The notes below the pieces were generated by a model. The model was not told the DNA's origin, searched no databases, and worked only from the letters and a program-made list of their open reading frames with translations. Shown piece by piece: positions 52,972-61,308 of a stretch of 64,000 bases of DNA. The stretch spans positions 372,001 to 436,000 of the forward strand of contig NZ_APNM01000001.1 in the NCBI RefSeq assembly GCF_040361335.1, in the 5' to 3' direction. The position numbers and the translations under genes are program-made. Position 1 is the stretch's first letter; each line of letters starts with the position of its first letter. Origin of the DNA: APNM01 sp040361335 (GTDB taxonomy: Bacteria > Pseudomonadota > Gammaproteobacteria > Nevskiales > Salinisphaeraceae).

Positions 52972-53571
52972 TCAGGCCTGATTCTCGTGGCCGAATAGCC
53001 GCTCGTCGATCTGGTCGCAGAGGCAGTGGATGAACAGGAGGTGCACCTCCTGGATACGGGCGGTCACGTCCGAGGCGGCCCGCAGCTCGATGTCCTCCCC
53101 GGCCAGCGTCCGGGCGATGCGGCCGCCGTCGCGTCCGGTCAGCGCCAGCACCCGCATGCCGCGCTCGTGCGCGGCCTCGATCGCGGCGACCACGTTGGGT
53201 GAATTGCCGCTGGTGCTCACGGCCAGCAGGACGTCGCCGGGCGCGCCCAGGGCCTCCACCTGGCGGCTGAATATCCGGTCGTAGTCATAGTCGTTGGCGA
53301 TCGCGGTCAGCGTGGAACTCTCGGTGGTGAGGGCGACGGCGGGCAGGGCGCGACGTTCGCGTTCGAAACGGTTCACCAGTTCCGAGGAGAAATGCTGGGC
53401 GTCGCCCGAGGAGCCGCCGTTACCGCAACTCAGGACCTTGTGTCCGTCGGCCAGCGCGCCCGCGAGCATCTCGCCGGCGGCCGCCAGCACCGGGAGCGCC
53501 GATGCCAGGGTGTCGCGCTTGGCCCGGATGCTGGCTTCGAAGAAGCCGCGCAGGCGTTCCTCATGATTCAT
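52972..53571 (-). CDS. diaA: SIS-domain protein DiaA (GmhA/phosphoheptose isomerase family)
   Basis: The 199-residue protein has the SIS motifs VLSCGNGGSSGDAQHFSSEL and LLAVSTSGNSPNVVAAIEAA. DiaA and GmhA share these features, and sequence alone does not separate them. The order rsmI / lpoA-yraN-diaA is that of E. coli yraL / yraM-yraN-yraO, which favours DiaA, a tetramer that helps DnaA load at oriC. A role as sedoheptulose 7-phosphate isomerase remains possible. Confidence 0.85.
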   Translation of the reverse strand: MNHEERLRGFFEASIRAKRDTLASALPVLAAAGEMLAGALADGHKVLSCGNGGSSGDAQHFSSELVNRFERERRALPAVALTTESSTLTAIANDYDYDRIFSRQVEALGAPGDVLLAVSTSGNSPNVVAAIEAAHERGMRVLALTGRDGGRIARTLAGEDIELRAASDVTARIQEVHLLFIHCLCDQIDERLFGHENQA

Positions 53572-53602
53572 GCAGGACTCCCGAATGGGTCAGGAAGAAA
53601 AG

Positions 53603-53705
53603 CACCACAGGGGCACAGAGTCACGGGCGAAGTCATTTTCGGTCACAAAGGGTACGAAAGCATTGACTGTTTCCCGGACCTCTGTGCCCCTGTGTCTCTG
53701 TGGTT
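53603..53705. repeat. Family-A inverted pair between yraN and diaA
   Basis: Left arm 53603-53626 and right arm 53679-53705. Unlike most copies it separates two genes on the same strand, so it may end or pause transcription within the lpoA-yraN-diaA operon. Confidence 0.78.
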
Positions 53706-53713
53706 AATCGGTT

Positions 53714-54079
53714 TTACCAATTATCCGCGTCGAAGGCCGCCTCGATCCACTCCAGCCGTTCGCCCGGTCCGACGGCGACCACGTCGAAGCGTACGCCGCG
53801 GTCGCCCAGCGCCGGGTGCGCGAGCAGGAACAGGCGCGCCGCGGCAATGATACGGCGTCGCTTGGCGGCGTTCACGGTGGCCGCCGGATCACCGTAGTCG
53901 GTGCGGTTGCGATAACGGACCTCGACGATCACGACTTCGTCGCCGTCGTCCAGCACCAGGTCCAGTTCGCCCTGCCGGCATTGGAAATTGCGCGCCAGGC
54001 AGGTCAAGCCCCGCTCGCGGGCGGCCGCCAGGGCCCGGTTCTCGGCCGCGCGCCCGCGACGCTGGCGCCAGGTCCTCAT
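53714..54079 (-). CDS. yraN: UPF0102 family protein YraN
   Basis: The 121-residue protein has the nuclease-like core GELDLVLDDGDEVVIVEVRY, in which ExK-type metal-site residues are spaced as in Holliday-junction resolvase-like folds; here the last residue is Arg (EVR). NAAKRRRIIAAARLFLLAHP follows. Its biochemical role is not established. ATG 54079, 13 bp after the lpoA stop, is preferred to ATG 54121, which would overlap lpoA. Confidence 0.9.
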   Translation of the reverse strand: MRTWRQRRGRAAENRALAAARERGLTCLARNFQCRQGELDLVLDDGDEVVIVEVRYRNRTDYGDPAATVNAAKRRRIIAAARLFLLAHPALGDRGVRFDVVAVGPGERLEWIEAAFDADNW

Positions 54080-54092
54080 AATGCCCGCCGTC

Positions 54093-56069
54093 CTAGCGCT
54101 CGCCGTCGGCGGCGCCGACATCCTCCACCACGGGCTCGGGCATCGGCTCCGGGCGACCGCGCACGAAGCGGGCCCAGTCGAGCGCGCGGTGGATCTCGCC
54201 GTCCGGCTGCAGGAACAGCTCGCCGGTGTCGCCGTCGAGCAGTCGCCCGGTCTCCAGGTCGCCGCGGCGGATGCGCGCCTGCAGTGCCCAGGCGTCGTGG
54301 CCGAGGGCGAACAGGCGCAGGTAGCGGTCGGCCGCGTCCGGCCACAGTTCCCGTATGCGTTCGCGGCGTTCGGCGATGTCGCCCTCGCGGGCGAGCGCCC
54401 AGGGCATGTCGGCGAACATCAGCCCGTCCAGGTCGCTGTCCCGCGCGGGATCGATCTTGCCGGTGAAGACATGGGAGGTCGCCAGCACCGGCAGCCGCAT
54501 GGCCCGGTAGAAGCGTAGCTGGGTGCGGATCAGTCGGGCCTCGGCCGGCTGCGCCGCGATGAAGATGAAATCGGCGTCCTGACGTCGGCCGCGCTCGATG
54601 GGGTCGCCGTTCTCGTCGGTCTCCGGCGGCGTGTCGTCGTCGTCCTTTTCGGTATCGTCTTCGGGAACGCCGCGGTATTTCAGCAGGGTCTTGATGGGGC
54701 CGGCGTGGTCCTGGTCGCGCGGGTCGTAGGTGGCGTAATCCACCATTTCGCCGCCCATGTAGTAGAGGGCGTCCCGGAAGGCTGACAGCACGCGGTCGCC
54801 CCAGTCGCTGTCGGGCACCAGGGCCAGGCCGCGGCGCAGGCCCATGTTGATGGCGCGCTCGGCCACCGCCTCCGCCTCGTCCTCGGGGGCGAGGCCGAAC
54901 TGGTAGAAGCCGGGGTAGCCGCTGTCGGTCTCGGTGTAGTTGAGCGCGAGTATCGGCATGGGCGGCGTGTCCTCGTTCTCGCCCCCGTTCTCGCCGCTGC
55001 CGCGCTCCAGCGTGCGCAGTTCGGCGACGTGATTCTTGTCCAGGGGGCCGACGAGGAGGCCGACGCCGTCGCCGCGCGCCCGCTCCACCAACGCCCTCAT
55101 GTCGGCCACGGCGTTGGTATCGTAGATGTGGAGTCTGGGCCGTGGCTGGCCGCTGGCGTAGTAGGCTGCGAGGAACCCGTCGCGTACCGCCGCCGCCGGA
55201 TCGGCGAAGCGGCCGGTGAGGGGCAGCGCGAGGCCGATGCCGCGGCCGTCGCCCGCGGCGATGCCGGTGCCGGGCGCGATCGGGTCGTAGTCGAAGCGTT
55301 CGGGCAGGATCGTGCGTCCCGCCGGATGACCGGGGAAGCGCCGTTCCCAGTCGATCAGGGCATCCTCCAGGGCCGCGCGGTCGGTACGCACGCGGGCGCC
55401 GATGCGGGCCAGGGCGACCCAGCCGCGGGTGGTGTCGTCCACCCGGTCGAGGGCGTCGAGCCGGGCGTCCTCGGGCAGACGGGCCCGCAGTATCCGCCAG
55501 ATGCGCTCGTCGTTGGCGCGGGCCTGCTCCGGCTCCAGCAGCCAGATATCACGTTGCACCAGGGCGTGAACCGCCTCCACCACGCGATCCTGGGCCAGGA
55601 GCAGTTGCGAGCGCAGTAGCCAGGTCCGCGCCGCGACCGCCGGCGGTGTGCCGCTTTCGGGAATCGGCACGAGCTGCAGCGCGCGCGGCGGCGGCAGATC
55701 GGCGATGCGCGCCTCGGTGCGGGCCAGTCTCAGGCGGGCGCGCTGCGTGTCGTCCAGCGAGTCCGTATTGACCCGATCGAGATGATCGTTGGCGGTCGCC
55801 GCGTCCCCGGCCCGGGCCGCCGCCTCGCCGGCGGCGAGGTAAAGCCGGTCGCGTTCCGCGCCCCGGGCGTCCTCCGCCGCCCGGGCGTAGAGCCGCGCGG
55901 CCTCGCTGTATTCGCCTTGCGCGGCCCGTGCCGCCGCGCGGTCGGCGGTGGGCACCTCCGGTGCGGGTGCCGGGGTGACGGGCACCCGGGCGCAGCCGGC
56001 CGCGAACAGGAGCAGGGCGAGGGCGAGCGCCAGGGGGGCGCGCGCTTGGACGGGGCGGATGGCGATCAT
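54093..56069 (-). CDS. lpoA: Outer-membrane lipoprotein activator of PBP1a
   Basis: The 658-residue lipoprotein has a lipobox LFAAGC with Cys at about residue 26, an N-terminal TPR-like helical region (to about 270) and a C-terminal periplasmic-binding-protein-like domain (about 275-620; GLALPLTGRFADPAAAVRDG). This is LpoA, which reaches through the peptidoglycan to stimulate PBP1a. An acidic insert around residues 465-490 (EDDTEKDDDDTPPETDENGD) is unusual. GGAG precedes ATG 56069. It is divergent from rsmI. Confidence 0.92.
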   Translation of the reverse strand: MIAIRPVQARAPLALALALLLFAAGCARVPVTPAPAPEVPTADRAAARAAQGEYSEAARLYARAAEDARGAERDRLYLAAGEAAARAGDAATANDHLDRVNTDSLDDTQRARLRLARTEARIADLPPPRALQLVPIPESGTPPAVAARTWLLRSQLLLAQDRVVEAVHALVQRDIWLLEPEQARANDERIWRILRARLPEDARLDALDRVDDTTRGWVALARIGARVRTDRAALEDALIDWERRFPGHPAGRTILPERFDYDPIAPGTGIAAGDGRGIGLALPLTGRFADPAAAVRDGFLAAYYASGQPRPRLHIYDTNAVADMRALVERARGDGVGLLVGPLDKNHVAELRTLERGSGENGGENEDTPPMPILALNYTETDSGYPGFYQFGLAPEDEAEAVAERAINMGLRRGLALVPDSDWGDRVLSAFRDALYYMGGEMVDYATYDPRDQDHAGPIKTLLKYRGVPEDDTEKDDDDTPPETDENGDPIERGRRQDADFIFIAAQPAEARLIRTQLRFYRAMRLPVLATSHVFTGKIDPARDSDLDGLMFADMPWALAREGDIAERRERIRELWPDAADRYLRLFALGHDAWALQARIRRGDLETGRLLDGDTGELFLQPDGEIHRALDWARFVRGRPEPMPEPVVEDVGAADGER

Positions 56070-56201
56070 GCGTCTCCGATGTCTGGTCCGGTCTCGGGTC
56101 TGGTCCGGGCGCGGATACCGGCCCGCCGGCGACCGTGCCGACACGGCCGCCGTCAGCGTATAGCATAGCGTACCGTCGTATCCGACCGTTCCGGGAGACA
56201 C

Positions 56202-57077
56202 ATGGTGCAAGGCGGAGGCGTCCTTCACATCGTGGCCACGCCCATCGGCAATCTGGGGGACCTGGCGCCACGCGTGCGCGACACCCTGGCGGGCGTCGAT
56301 CTGATCGCGGCCGAGGACACCCGGCGTTGCGCGCAGTTGCTCGGCCACCTGGGCATCGCGGGCGTCCCGGCCGTGTCGCTGCACGAGCACAATGAAAGCG
56401 AGCGGGTGCCGGAGATCATCGAACGTCTGCGCACGGGGGGCGAGGTCGCCCTGGTCAGCGACGCCGGCACGCCGCTGGTCAGCGATCCCGGCTTCCTGCT
56501 CGTCCGTGCCGCGCGTGAAGCGGGCCTGACGGTGCGCGTCGTGCCGGGACCCTGTGCCGCCGTGGCCGCCCTCGCGGTCTCGGGGTTGCCGCCGGACCGG
56601 TTCGTGTTCGAGGGATTCCTGCCGTCGCGCGCCACGGCGCGTCGGCGCCGGCTCGGGGAATTGGCGGTCGAGACCCGGACGCTGGTGCTGTACGAGTCCA
56701 GCCACCGCATCGCGGATACGGTGGCGGACATCGCCGCGACCCTCGGTGGCGATCGTTCGGTCTGTCTCGCCCGCGAGTTGACCAAGTTGCATGAGGAGAG
56801 CGTGACCCTGACGGCCGCCGGATTGGGCGAGTGGCTGGCGGCGGACGACAACCGCCACCGCGGGGAGTTCGTGCTGGTGGTGGGCGGCACCGAAACCCCG
56901 CCGGCCCGTTACGAGGTGGATCTCGACCGCCTGCTCAGCGTGCTGCTCGAACATATGCCGGCCAAAGCCGTGGCTCGTACCGCCGCCGAACTCATCGGCG
57001 TGGCCCGCAACGAAGCCTACGAACGTATATTGAAAATCAAAGAAGGCAACCACAGAGGCGCAGAGGGCACGGAGTGA
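56202..57077 (+). CDS. rsmI: 16S rRNA (cytidine-1402-2'-O)-methyltransferase
   Basis: The 291-residue TP-methylase has LHIVATPIGNLGDLAPRVRD, AAEDTRRCAQLLGHLGI, SDAGTPLVSDPGFLLV and VVPGPCAAVAALAVSGLP. It 2'-O-methylates C1402 in the ribosomal P site. The last nine residues (NHRGAEGTE) come from a family-A repeat arm that begins at 57048 and supplies the stop codon. The C-terminal helical domain before it looks complete. Confidence 0.94.
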   Translation: MVQGGGVLHIVATPIGNLGDLAPRVRDTLAGVDLIAAEDTRRCAQLLGHLGIAGVPAVSLHEHNESERVPEIIERLRTGGEVALVSDAGTPLVSDPGFLLVRAAREAGLTVRVVPGPCAAVAALAVSGLPPDRFVFEGFLPSRATARRRRLGELAVETRTLVLYESSHRIADTVADIAATLGGDRSVCLARELTKLHEESVTLTAAGLGEWLAADDNRHRGEFVLVVGGTETPPARYEVDLDRLLSVLLEHMPAKAVARTAAELIGVARNEAYERILKIKEGNHRGAEGTE

Positions 57078-57128
57078 AGAGCAAATTGCTCCTTGTCTTA
57101 CCTCTGTGTTCTCCGTGCCTCTGTGGTT
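57048..57128. repeat. Family-A inverted pair between rsmI and rnpB
   Basis: Left arm 57048-57075 lies inside the end of rsmI. Right arm 57101-57128 ends 4 bp before the TATAAT box of rnpB, so the whole -35 region of that promoter is repeat sequence. Confidence 0.8.
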
Positions 57129-57132
57129 CCTT

Positions 57133-57138
57133 TATAAT
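57133..57138 (+). promoter_or_regulatory. -10 box of rnpB
   Basis: An exact TATAAT 8 bp before the predicted 5' end of RNase P RNA. At 17-18 bp upstream the sequence is TTCTCC or TCTCCG, a poor -35, and belongs to the right arm of a family-A repeat. Confidence 0.65.
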
Positions 57139-57145
57139 GACAATC

Positions 57146-57499
57146 GAGCCGACCGGACGGTCGCTGCCCCGCATCGCGGGACGGAGGAAAGTCCGGGCTC
57201 CACAGGGCAGGGTGCCAGGTAACCCCTGGGCGGCGTGAGCCGACGGAAAGTGCCACAGAAAACATACCGCCGATGGCCCGAAAGGGCACAGGCAAGGGTG
57301 AAAAGGTGCGGTAAGAGCGCACCGCGCGGCCGGCAACGGTTCGCGGCACGGTAAACCCCACCCGGAGCAAGACCGAATAGGGGAGCGATCGTGTGGCCCG
57401 CACGGCTCCCGGGTAGGTCGCTACAGGCGTCCGGTGACGGGCGTCGCAGAGGAATGACCGTCCTCGACAGAACCCGGCTTACAGGTCGGCTCTCCTTTT
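57146..57499 (+). ncRNA. rnpB: RNase P RNA, class A
   Basis: The gene shows the universal RNase P signatures: GAGGAAAGTCCGGGCTCC near the 5' end (CR-I), AGGGTGAAAAGGTGCGGTAA in the middle, GAGGAATGACCGTC and ACAGAACCCGGCTTA near the 3' end (CR-V). The 5' end GAGCCGACC pairs with GGTCGGCTC at 57484-57492 to form P1, which fixes the ends, and CCTTTT follows. The length of about 350 nt fits proteobacterial type A. It makes the 5' ends of tRNAs with RnpA. Confidence 0.97.
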
Positions 57500-57505
57500 G
57501 TCACC

Positions 57506-57556
57506 GTGATTGGTGATTCGTGATTGGTGATTGGGACGAGCCGTCTGGCCGTCCCA
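57506..57556. repeat. Family-D repeat followed by a hairpin, after rnpB
   Basis: Four GTGATT units in 57506-57534 (GTGATTGGTGATTCGTGATT), the same family as at the hisD-hisC junction but without an obvious right arm. An inverted repeat TGGGACG (57532-57538) / CGTCCCA (57550-57556) overlaps its end. From 57557 to the mraZ promoter at 57757 I see no gene or structured element I can name. Confidence 0.7.
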
Positions 57557-57756
57557 GTCGCCGGTCCGGGTGGGTGTCCCACTTCTCACCACCGGCCCCT
57601 GTCCGGTGCGAGCCCCGCTTCTAATCTTCCGCGTCAGAAACATCTCCTAAGCAACTGTATTCGTTGGCAAACGCGACTTCTCAGGCGTGGCCTGGGTTGC
57701 TGTCGTAAGCGTTTGTTTTGGCGGGGCTTTTGCCTGAACTGGTCGCGTTTCTTTCC

Positions 57757-57786
57757 TTGACATTGCGAGACAGCGGTGCCTATAGT
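57757..57786 (+). promoter_or_regulatory. Sigma70 promoter of the dcw cluster (mraZ)
   Basis: A perfect -35 TTGACA (57757-57762), 18-bp spacer, then TATAGT (57781-57786). The expected start is near 57793, about 48 bp before the mraZ GTG. Confidence 0.8.
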
Positions 57787-57819
57787 GGCGCATCGGGGAA
57801 AAAAGTGGGTTAAAGTGGC
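57785..57819 (+). promoter_or_regulatory. MraZ operator: four GTGG-type boxes at exact 10-bp spacing
   Basis: GTGGC at 57785, GGGGA at 57795, GTGGG at 57805 and GTGGC at 57815. The last two fall in AAAGTGG-GTT-AAAGTGG (57802-57818), the form reported for MraZ boxes in Mollicutes, and the TGGG-N-type spacing matches the E. coli operator. It overlaps the -10 and start site, which fits autorepression of the dcw cluster. Confidence 0.75.
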
Positions 57820-57840
57820 AAGCAGCCAGAGGAGCCCGAG

Positions 57841-58302
57841 GTGTTCAGGGGTTCGCATTCGGTCACCATAGACGCCAAGGGTCGCTTCGCGATCCCGTCG
57901 GCGTACCGGCAGGCGTTGGTCGACGCCTGCGGTGGCCGTATGGTCGTCACCCAGCACTGGGACGGCTGCCTTCTGGTCTATCCCCAGGACCGCTTCCAGG
58001 CCTTCGAGCGCGAGCTGCTCAGCAAGGGCGGCCTGAACAGCCAGGTCCGCAATATCCAACGCTTCTTCCTCGGCAACGCGCGCGACATCGAGATGGACCG
58101 TCAGGGACGGCTATTGCTGCCGGCCAACCTGAGGGGGTTCGCGCGCCTGGACACGCGCGCCGTCCTGGCCGGCATGGGACACCTGTTCGAGCTCTGGAAC
58201 GAGGACGACTGGCAGGCCAGCACCGCCGACATCGGCGACAGTCTGGCCGCCCAGGCCGCGGCGGACGAGCTGCCGGACACGCTGAAGGATCTCCAGCTGT
58301 GA
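57841..58302 (+). CDS. mraZ: Transcriptional regulator MraZ
   Basis: The 153-residue protein has two AbrB-like MraZ repeats: FRGSHSVTIDAKGRFAIPSA at the start and ARDIEMDRQGRLLLPANLRG near residue 80, each with the DxxGR motif. MraZ forms a ring and represses its own dcw promoter. It starts at GTG 57841 with GAGG upstream. It is the first gene of mraZ-rsmH-ftsL-ftsI-murE-murF. Confidence 0.95.
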   Translation: MFRGSHSVTIDAKGRFAIPSAYRQALVDACGGRMVVTQHWDGCLLVYPQDRFQAFERELLSKGGLNSQVRNIQRFFLGNARDIEMDRQGRLLLPANLRGFARLDTRAVLAGMGHLFELWNEDDWQASTADIGDSLAAQAAADELPDTLKDLQL

Positions 58303-58346
58303 ACCCGGCGCGTCGCGACACCTCTATTTATTAGGTACGGCAGCAA

Positions 58347-59306
58347 ATGCGGGCGAGGGCAGTGAAGCAGACCGAACACAAGCCGGTCCTGCTGGATGCG
58401 GCGATGGCGGGCCTGGCGATCAGGCCCGACGGCGTTTACGTGGACGCCACTTTCGGCCGCGGCGGGCACAGCGCGGCCATACTGTCGTGCCTGGGGCCGG
58501 GCGGCCGGCTGCTCGCCTTCGACAAGGACCCCGAGGCCGGTGACGCGGCCCGCGCCACCCTGGGCGACGATCCACGGTTCAGTTTTCATCGCGCCAGCTT
58601 CGCCCGCCTCGGCGAGGTCCTGGCCGAGGCCGACCTGGCCGGCCGTGTCGACGGGATTCTCATGGACCTGGGCGTCTCCTCGCCGCAACTCGACGCCGCC
58701 CGGCGCGGCTTTTCGTTCAGCCGCGAGGGGCCCCTGGACATGCGGATGGATCCCTCGGCCGGCGAGAGCGCCGCCGAATGGCTGGCGGTCGCCGGCCACG
58801 GCGAGATCGCACGCGTGCTCAAGCGCTACGGCGAAGAGCCGCTGGCCGGCCGCATCGCGGGCGCCATCGTGGATGCCCGCGAGCGGGCCCCGATCGAGAC
58901 CACCGCGCGGCTCGCCGAGATCATCGCTTCCGCGGTGCCGGCCCGTGTCGCCGCCGGTTCGCGCATCCATCCCGCCACCCGCAGCTTTCAGGCCCTGCGT
59001 ATCCACATCAACCGCGAGCTGGAAGACCTGAGCGAGGCGCTGGCGCAATGCCTGCCGGCCCTGGCGCCGGGCGGGCGCCTGGTGGTAATCAGTTTCCATT
59101 CGCTGGAGGACCGCATCGTCAAGCGGTTCATGCGCGACGCCGCGCACCCCGAGCCGCCGCCGCTGCCCATGGCCGAGCCGACGCCGCCGGCCCTGCGCCT
59201 GATCGGTAAGCCGCACCGCGCCGGGGCGGACGAGATCGCCGAGAACCCGCGGGCACGCAGCGCGATCCTGCGCGTGGCCGAGCGCACGGCCGGGGAGGGC
59301 ACATGA
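58347..59306 (+). CDS. rsmH: 16S rRNA (cytosine-1402-N4)-methyltransferase
   Basis: The 319-residue protein has VYVDATFGRGGHSAAILSCL (SAM site), GILMDLGVSSPQLDAARRGF and RELEDLSEALAQCLPALAPG, all typical of RsmH (MraW). It N4-methylates C1402 of 16S rRNA, the same nucleotide whose ribose RsmI methylates; both genes are in this window. The start is ATG 58347; GTG 58362 is possible. ftsL overlaps its end by 4 bp. Confidence 0.96.
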   Translation: MRARAVKQTEHKPVLLDAAMAGLAIRPDGVYVDATFGRGGHSAAILSCLGPGGRLLAFDKDPEAGDAARATLGDDPRFSFHRASFARLGEVLAEADLAGRVDGILMDLGVSSPQLDAARRGFSFSREGPLDMRMDPSAGESAAEWLAVAGHGEIARVLKRYGEEPLAGRIAGAIVDARERAPIETTARLAEIIASAVPARVAAGSRIHPATRSFQALRIHINRELEDLSEALAQCLPALAPGGRLVVISFHSLEDRIVKRFMRDAAHPEPPPLPMAEPTPPALRLIGKPHRAGADEIAENPRARSAILRVAERTAGEGT

Positions 59307-59572
59307 GCCGGCGGGCGCTGCTGATCCTGGCGCTGGTGGCGGCCGACCTGGTCGCCGCCCTGGCGGTGGTGCAGGCCAAGCACCGCGCGCGCGAGCTCCA
59401 GCACGAACTCCAGGTGCTGCGGGTCGAACGCGACCGGCTGAAGACCGAGTGGGCCCAGTTGCAGCTCGAGGAGAGCGCCTGGGCCAACCCCGACCGGATC
59501 GCGCGCATCGCGCACGAGCGGCTCGACATGCACCGGCCGCGGCAGTACGCGGTCCTGGGAGACACGCGGTGA
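59303..59572 (+). CDS. ftsL: Cell division protein FtsL
   Basis: The 89-residue bitopic protein has one N-terminal membrane helix (about 4-22) and a periplasmic leucine-zipper coiled coil (about 25-70), ending with the RIARIAHERLDMHRP segment typical of FtsL. It joins FtsB and FtsQ to activate FtsWI at the septum. It overlaps rsmH by ATGA and ftsI by GTGA. Confidence 0.9.
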   Translation: MSRRALLILALVAADLVAALAVVQAKHRARELQHELQVLRVERDRLKTEWAQLQLEESAWANPDRIARIAHERLDMHRPRQYAVLGDTR

Positions 59573-61308
59573 GCCGGCGCCGGCGCCCCAATGTCCGCTT
59601 GGAACCGCCGCCGCCGTGGCGCGCCCGGGCCGTGCTCGCGGTCTTCGGCGTGTTCGCCGTCGTGCTGGGCGCGCGGGCGTTCGACCTGCAGGTGCTCGAC
59701 CGGCAGTTCCTGGTCGAGGAGGGCACCAAACGCCATGTGCGTACCGTCGACGTGCCCGCCGGGCGCGGCGCGATCCGCGACCGTCGCGGCGAGCCGCTCG
59801 CCCTGTCGGCGCCGACGGAATCGGTCTGGGCGGTGCCCTCCGCGGTCCTGGAGGCCCCGGAGCGCCTGTCGGCGCTGGCCGGACGGCTGGAGACGGGCGT
59901 CGCCGATCTGCGCGAGAAACTCAACCGGCACCGGGATCGTCAGTTCCTTTACCTGCGTCGGCAGCTCAGCCCCGCGCAGGCGCGGCATGTCATGGATCTC
60001 GACATGCCCGGCATCTTCCTGCAACGCGAATACCGACGTTATTACCCGGCGGGCGAGGCCGCGGCCCAGCTCGTGGGATTGACGGATATCGACGGTCGCG
60101 GCCAGGAGGGGCTGGAACTGGCCCTGGACGAGAGCCTGCACGGTGAGTCCGGCAGTCGCCGCGTGATCAAGGATCGCCTCGGCCGGGTGGTCGAGGACCT
60201 GGCGCAATTCACGCCGCCCCAGGCCGGGCGCGACATCCGCCTGACGGTGGATCTGCGGCTGCAGTACCTAGCCTACCGCGAACTCAAGGCCGCGGTCACG
60301 CAGAACGAGGCCAAGGCCGGTGTGGTGGTGATGCTCGACCCCGCCTCGGGCGAGGTGTTGGCGATGGCCTCCTATCCCAGTTTCAACCCCAACAGCCGCA
60401 GCTCGATCCCGACGGGCGGGCTGCGCAACCGGGCCGTGACCGATATCTTCGAGCCCGGCTCGACCATCAAGCCGTTGATGATCGCGCGTGCGTTGGACAG
60501 CGGCGTCTTCTCCACCGCCAGCACCATCGACACCGAGGGCGGCAGCTTCCGCGTGGGCCGGCTCACGGTCCGCGATTTCCGCGACTACGGCGACGTCGAT
60601 TTTGCCCGCTTGCTGGCCAAATCCAGCAATGTCGGCGCCGCCAAGGTCGGTCTCGAGCTGGGCGCGGAGGCGCTCTGGGAGGCTTACCGCGACTTCGGTC
60701 TGGGCGACATGACCGGCATCGGGTTCCCCGGCGAGCGCTACGGGGTGCTGCGCGATTTCTACCAGTGGGGCGATATCGCCACGGCCACCGCGGCCTACGG
60801 TTACGGGGTATCGGTCACGGCGCTGCAGTTGACGCGCGCCTACGCCGCGATCGCCGCGGACGGTCGTCTACATCCCCTGAGCCTGGTCGCCACGGACATC
60901 GACGCAGCCGGTCCCGACCTGCGGGAACGCCAGGTGGTCGACCCGGCCACCGCGCGCACGGTGCGCGATCTGCTGCGCGGCGTGGTCGCCCCCGAGGGCA
61001 CGGCGACGCGCGCGGACGTGGCGGGGTACGACATCGCCGGCAAGACCGGCACCGTCCGCAAGGTCGACGCCGACGGCTACGACCACAAACGCCACCAGGC
61101 CCTGTTCGTGGGCATGGCCCCGGCCGACGAGCCGCGGCTCGTGACCCTGGTGATGATCGACGAGCCGCGCGACGGCGATTACTACGGCGGTGCCGTGGCG
61201 GCGCCGGTGTTCGCGCGGATCATGCGCGACGCCCTTCGGACCCTGCGGGTGCCGCCGTCCGAGCCGGCCATGCTCACGGCCGACGCCGGCCGGGAGGAAG
61301 CGTCGTGA
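59569..61308 (+). CDS. ftsI: Peptidoglycan transpeptidase FtsI (PBP3)
   Basis: The 579-residue class B PBP has a membrane anchor (about 20-40), a pedestal domain with GRGAIRDRRGEPLAL, and a transpeptidase domain with S298-TIK301 in EPGSTIKPLM, SSN at 352-354 and K492-TGT. It cross-links septal peptidoglycan with FtsW. GTG 59569 overlaps the ftsL stop. The C-terminus is ordinary in length. Confidence 0.96.
   Translation: MSRRRRPNVRLEPPPPWRARAVLAVFGVFAVVLGARAFDLQVLDRQFLVEEGTKRHVRTVDVPAGRGAIRDRRGEPLALSAPTESVWAVPSAVLEAPERLSALAGRLETGVADLREKLNRHRDRQFLYLRRQLSPAQARHVMDLDMPGIFLQREYRRYYPAGEAAAQLVGLTDIDGRGQEGLELALDESLHGESGSRRVIKDRLGRVVEDLAQFTPPQAGRDIRLTVDLRLQYLAYRELKAAVTQNEAKAGVVVMLDPASGEVLAMASYPSFNPNSRSSIPTGGLRNRAVTDIFEPGSTIKPLMIARALDSGVFSTASTIDTEGGSFRVGRLTVRDFRDYGDVDFARLLAKSSNVGAAKVGLELGAEALWEAYRDFGLGDMTGIGFPGERYGVLRDFYQWGDIATATAAYGYGVSVTALQLTRAYAAIAADGRLHPLSLVATDIDAAGPDLRERQVVDPATARTVRDLLRGVVAPEGTATRADVAGYDIAGKTGTVRKVDADGYDHKRHQALFVGMAPADEPRLVTLVMIDEPRDGDYYGGAVAAPVFARIMRDALRTLRVPPSEPAMLTADAGREEAS

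Noticed and set aside
54093..57053. A 986-codon version of LpoA
   Set aside because: The extra 328 codons are antisense to rsmI. The lipoprotein signal and GGAG ribosome site place the true start at 56069.
57557..57756. A tRNA or small RNA gene between rnpB and mraZ
   Set aside because: No cloverleaf, T-loop or CCA end could be found, and no promoter-terminator pair was seen apart from the mraZ promoter.
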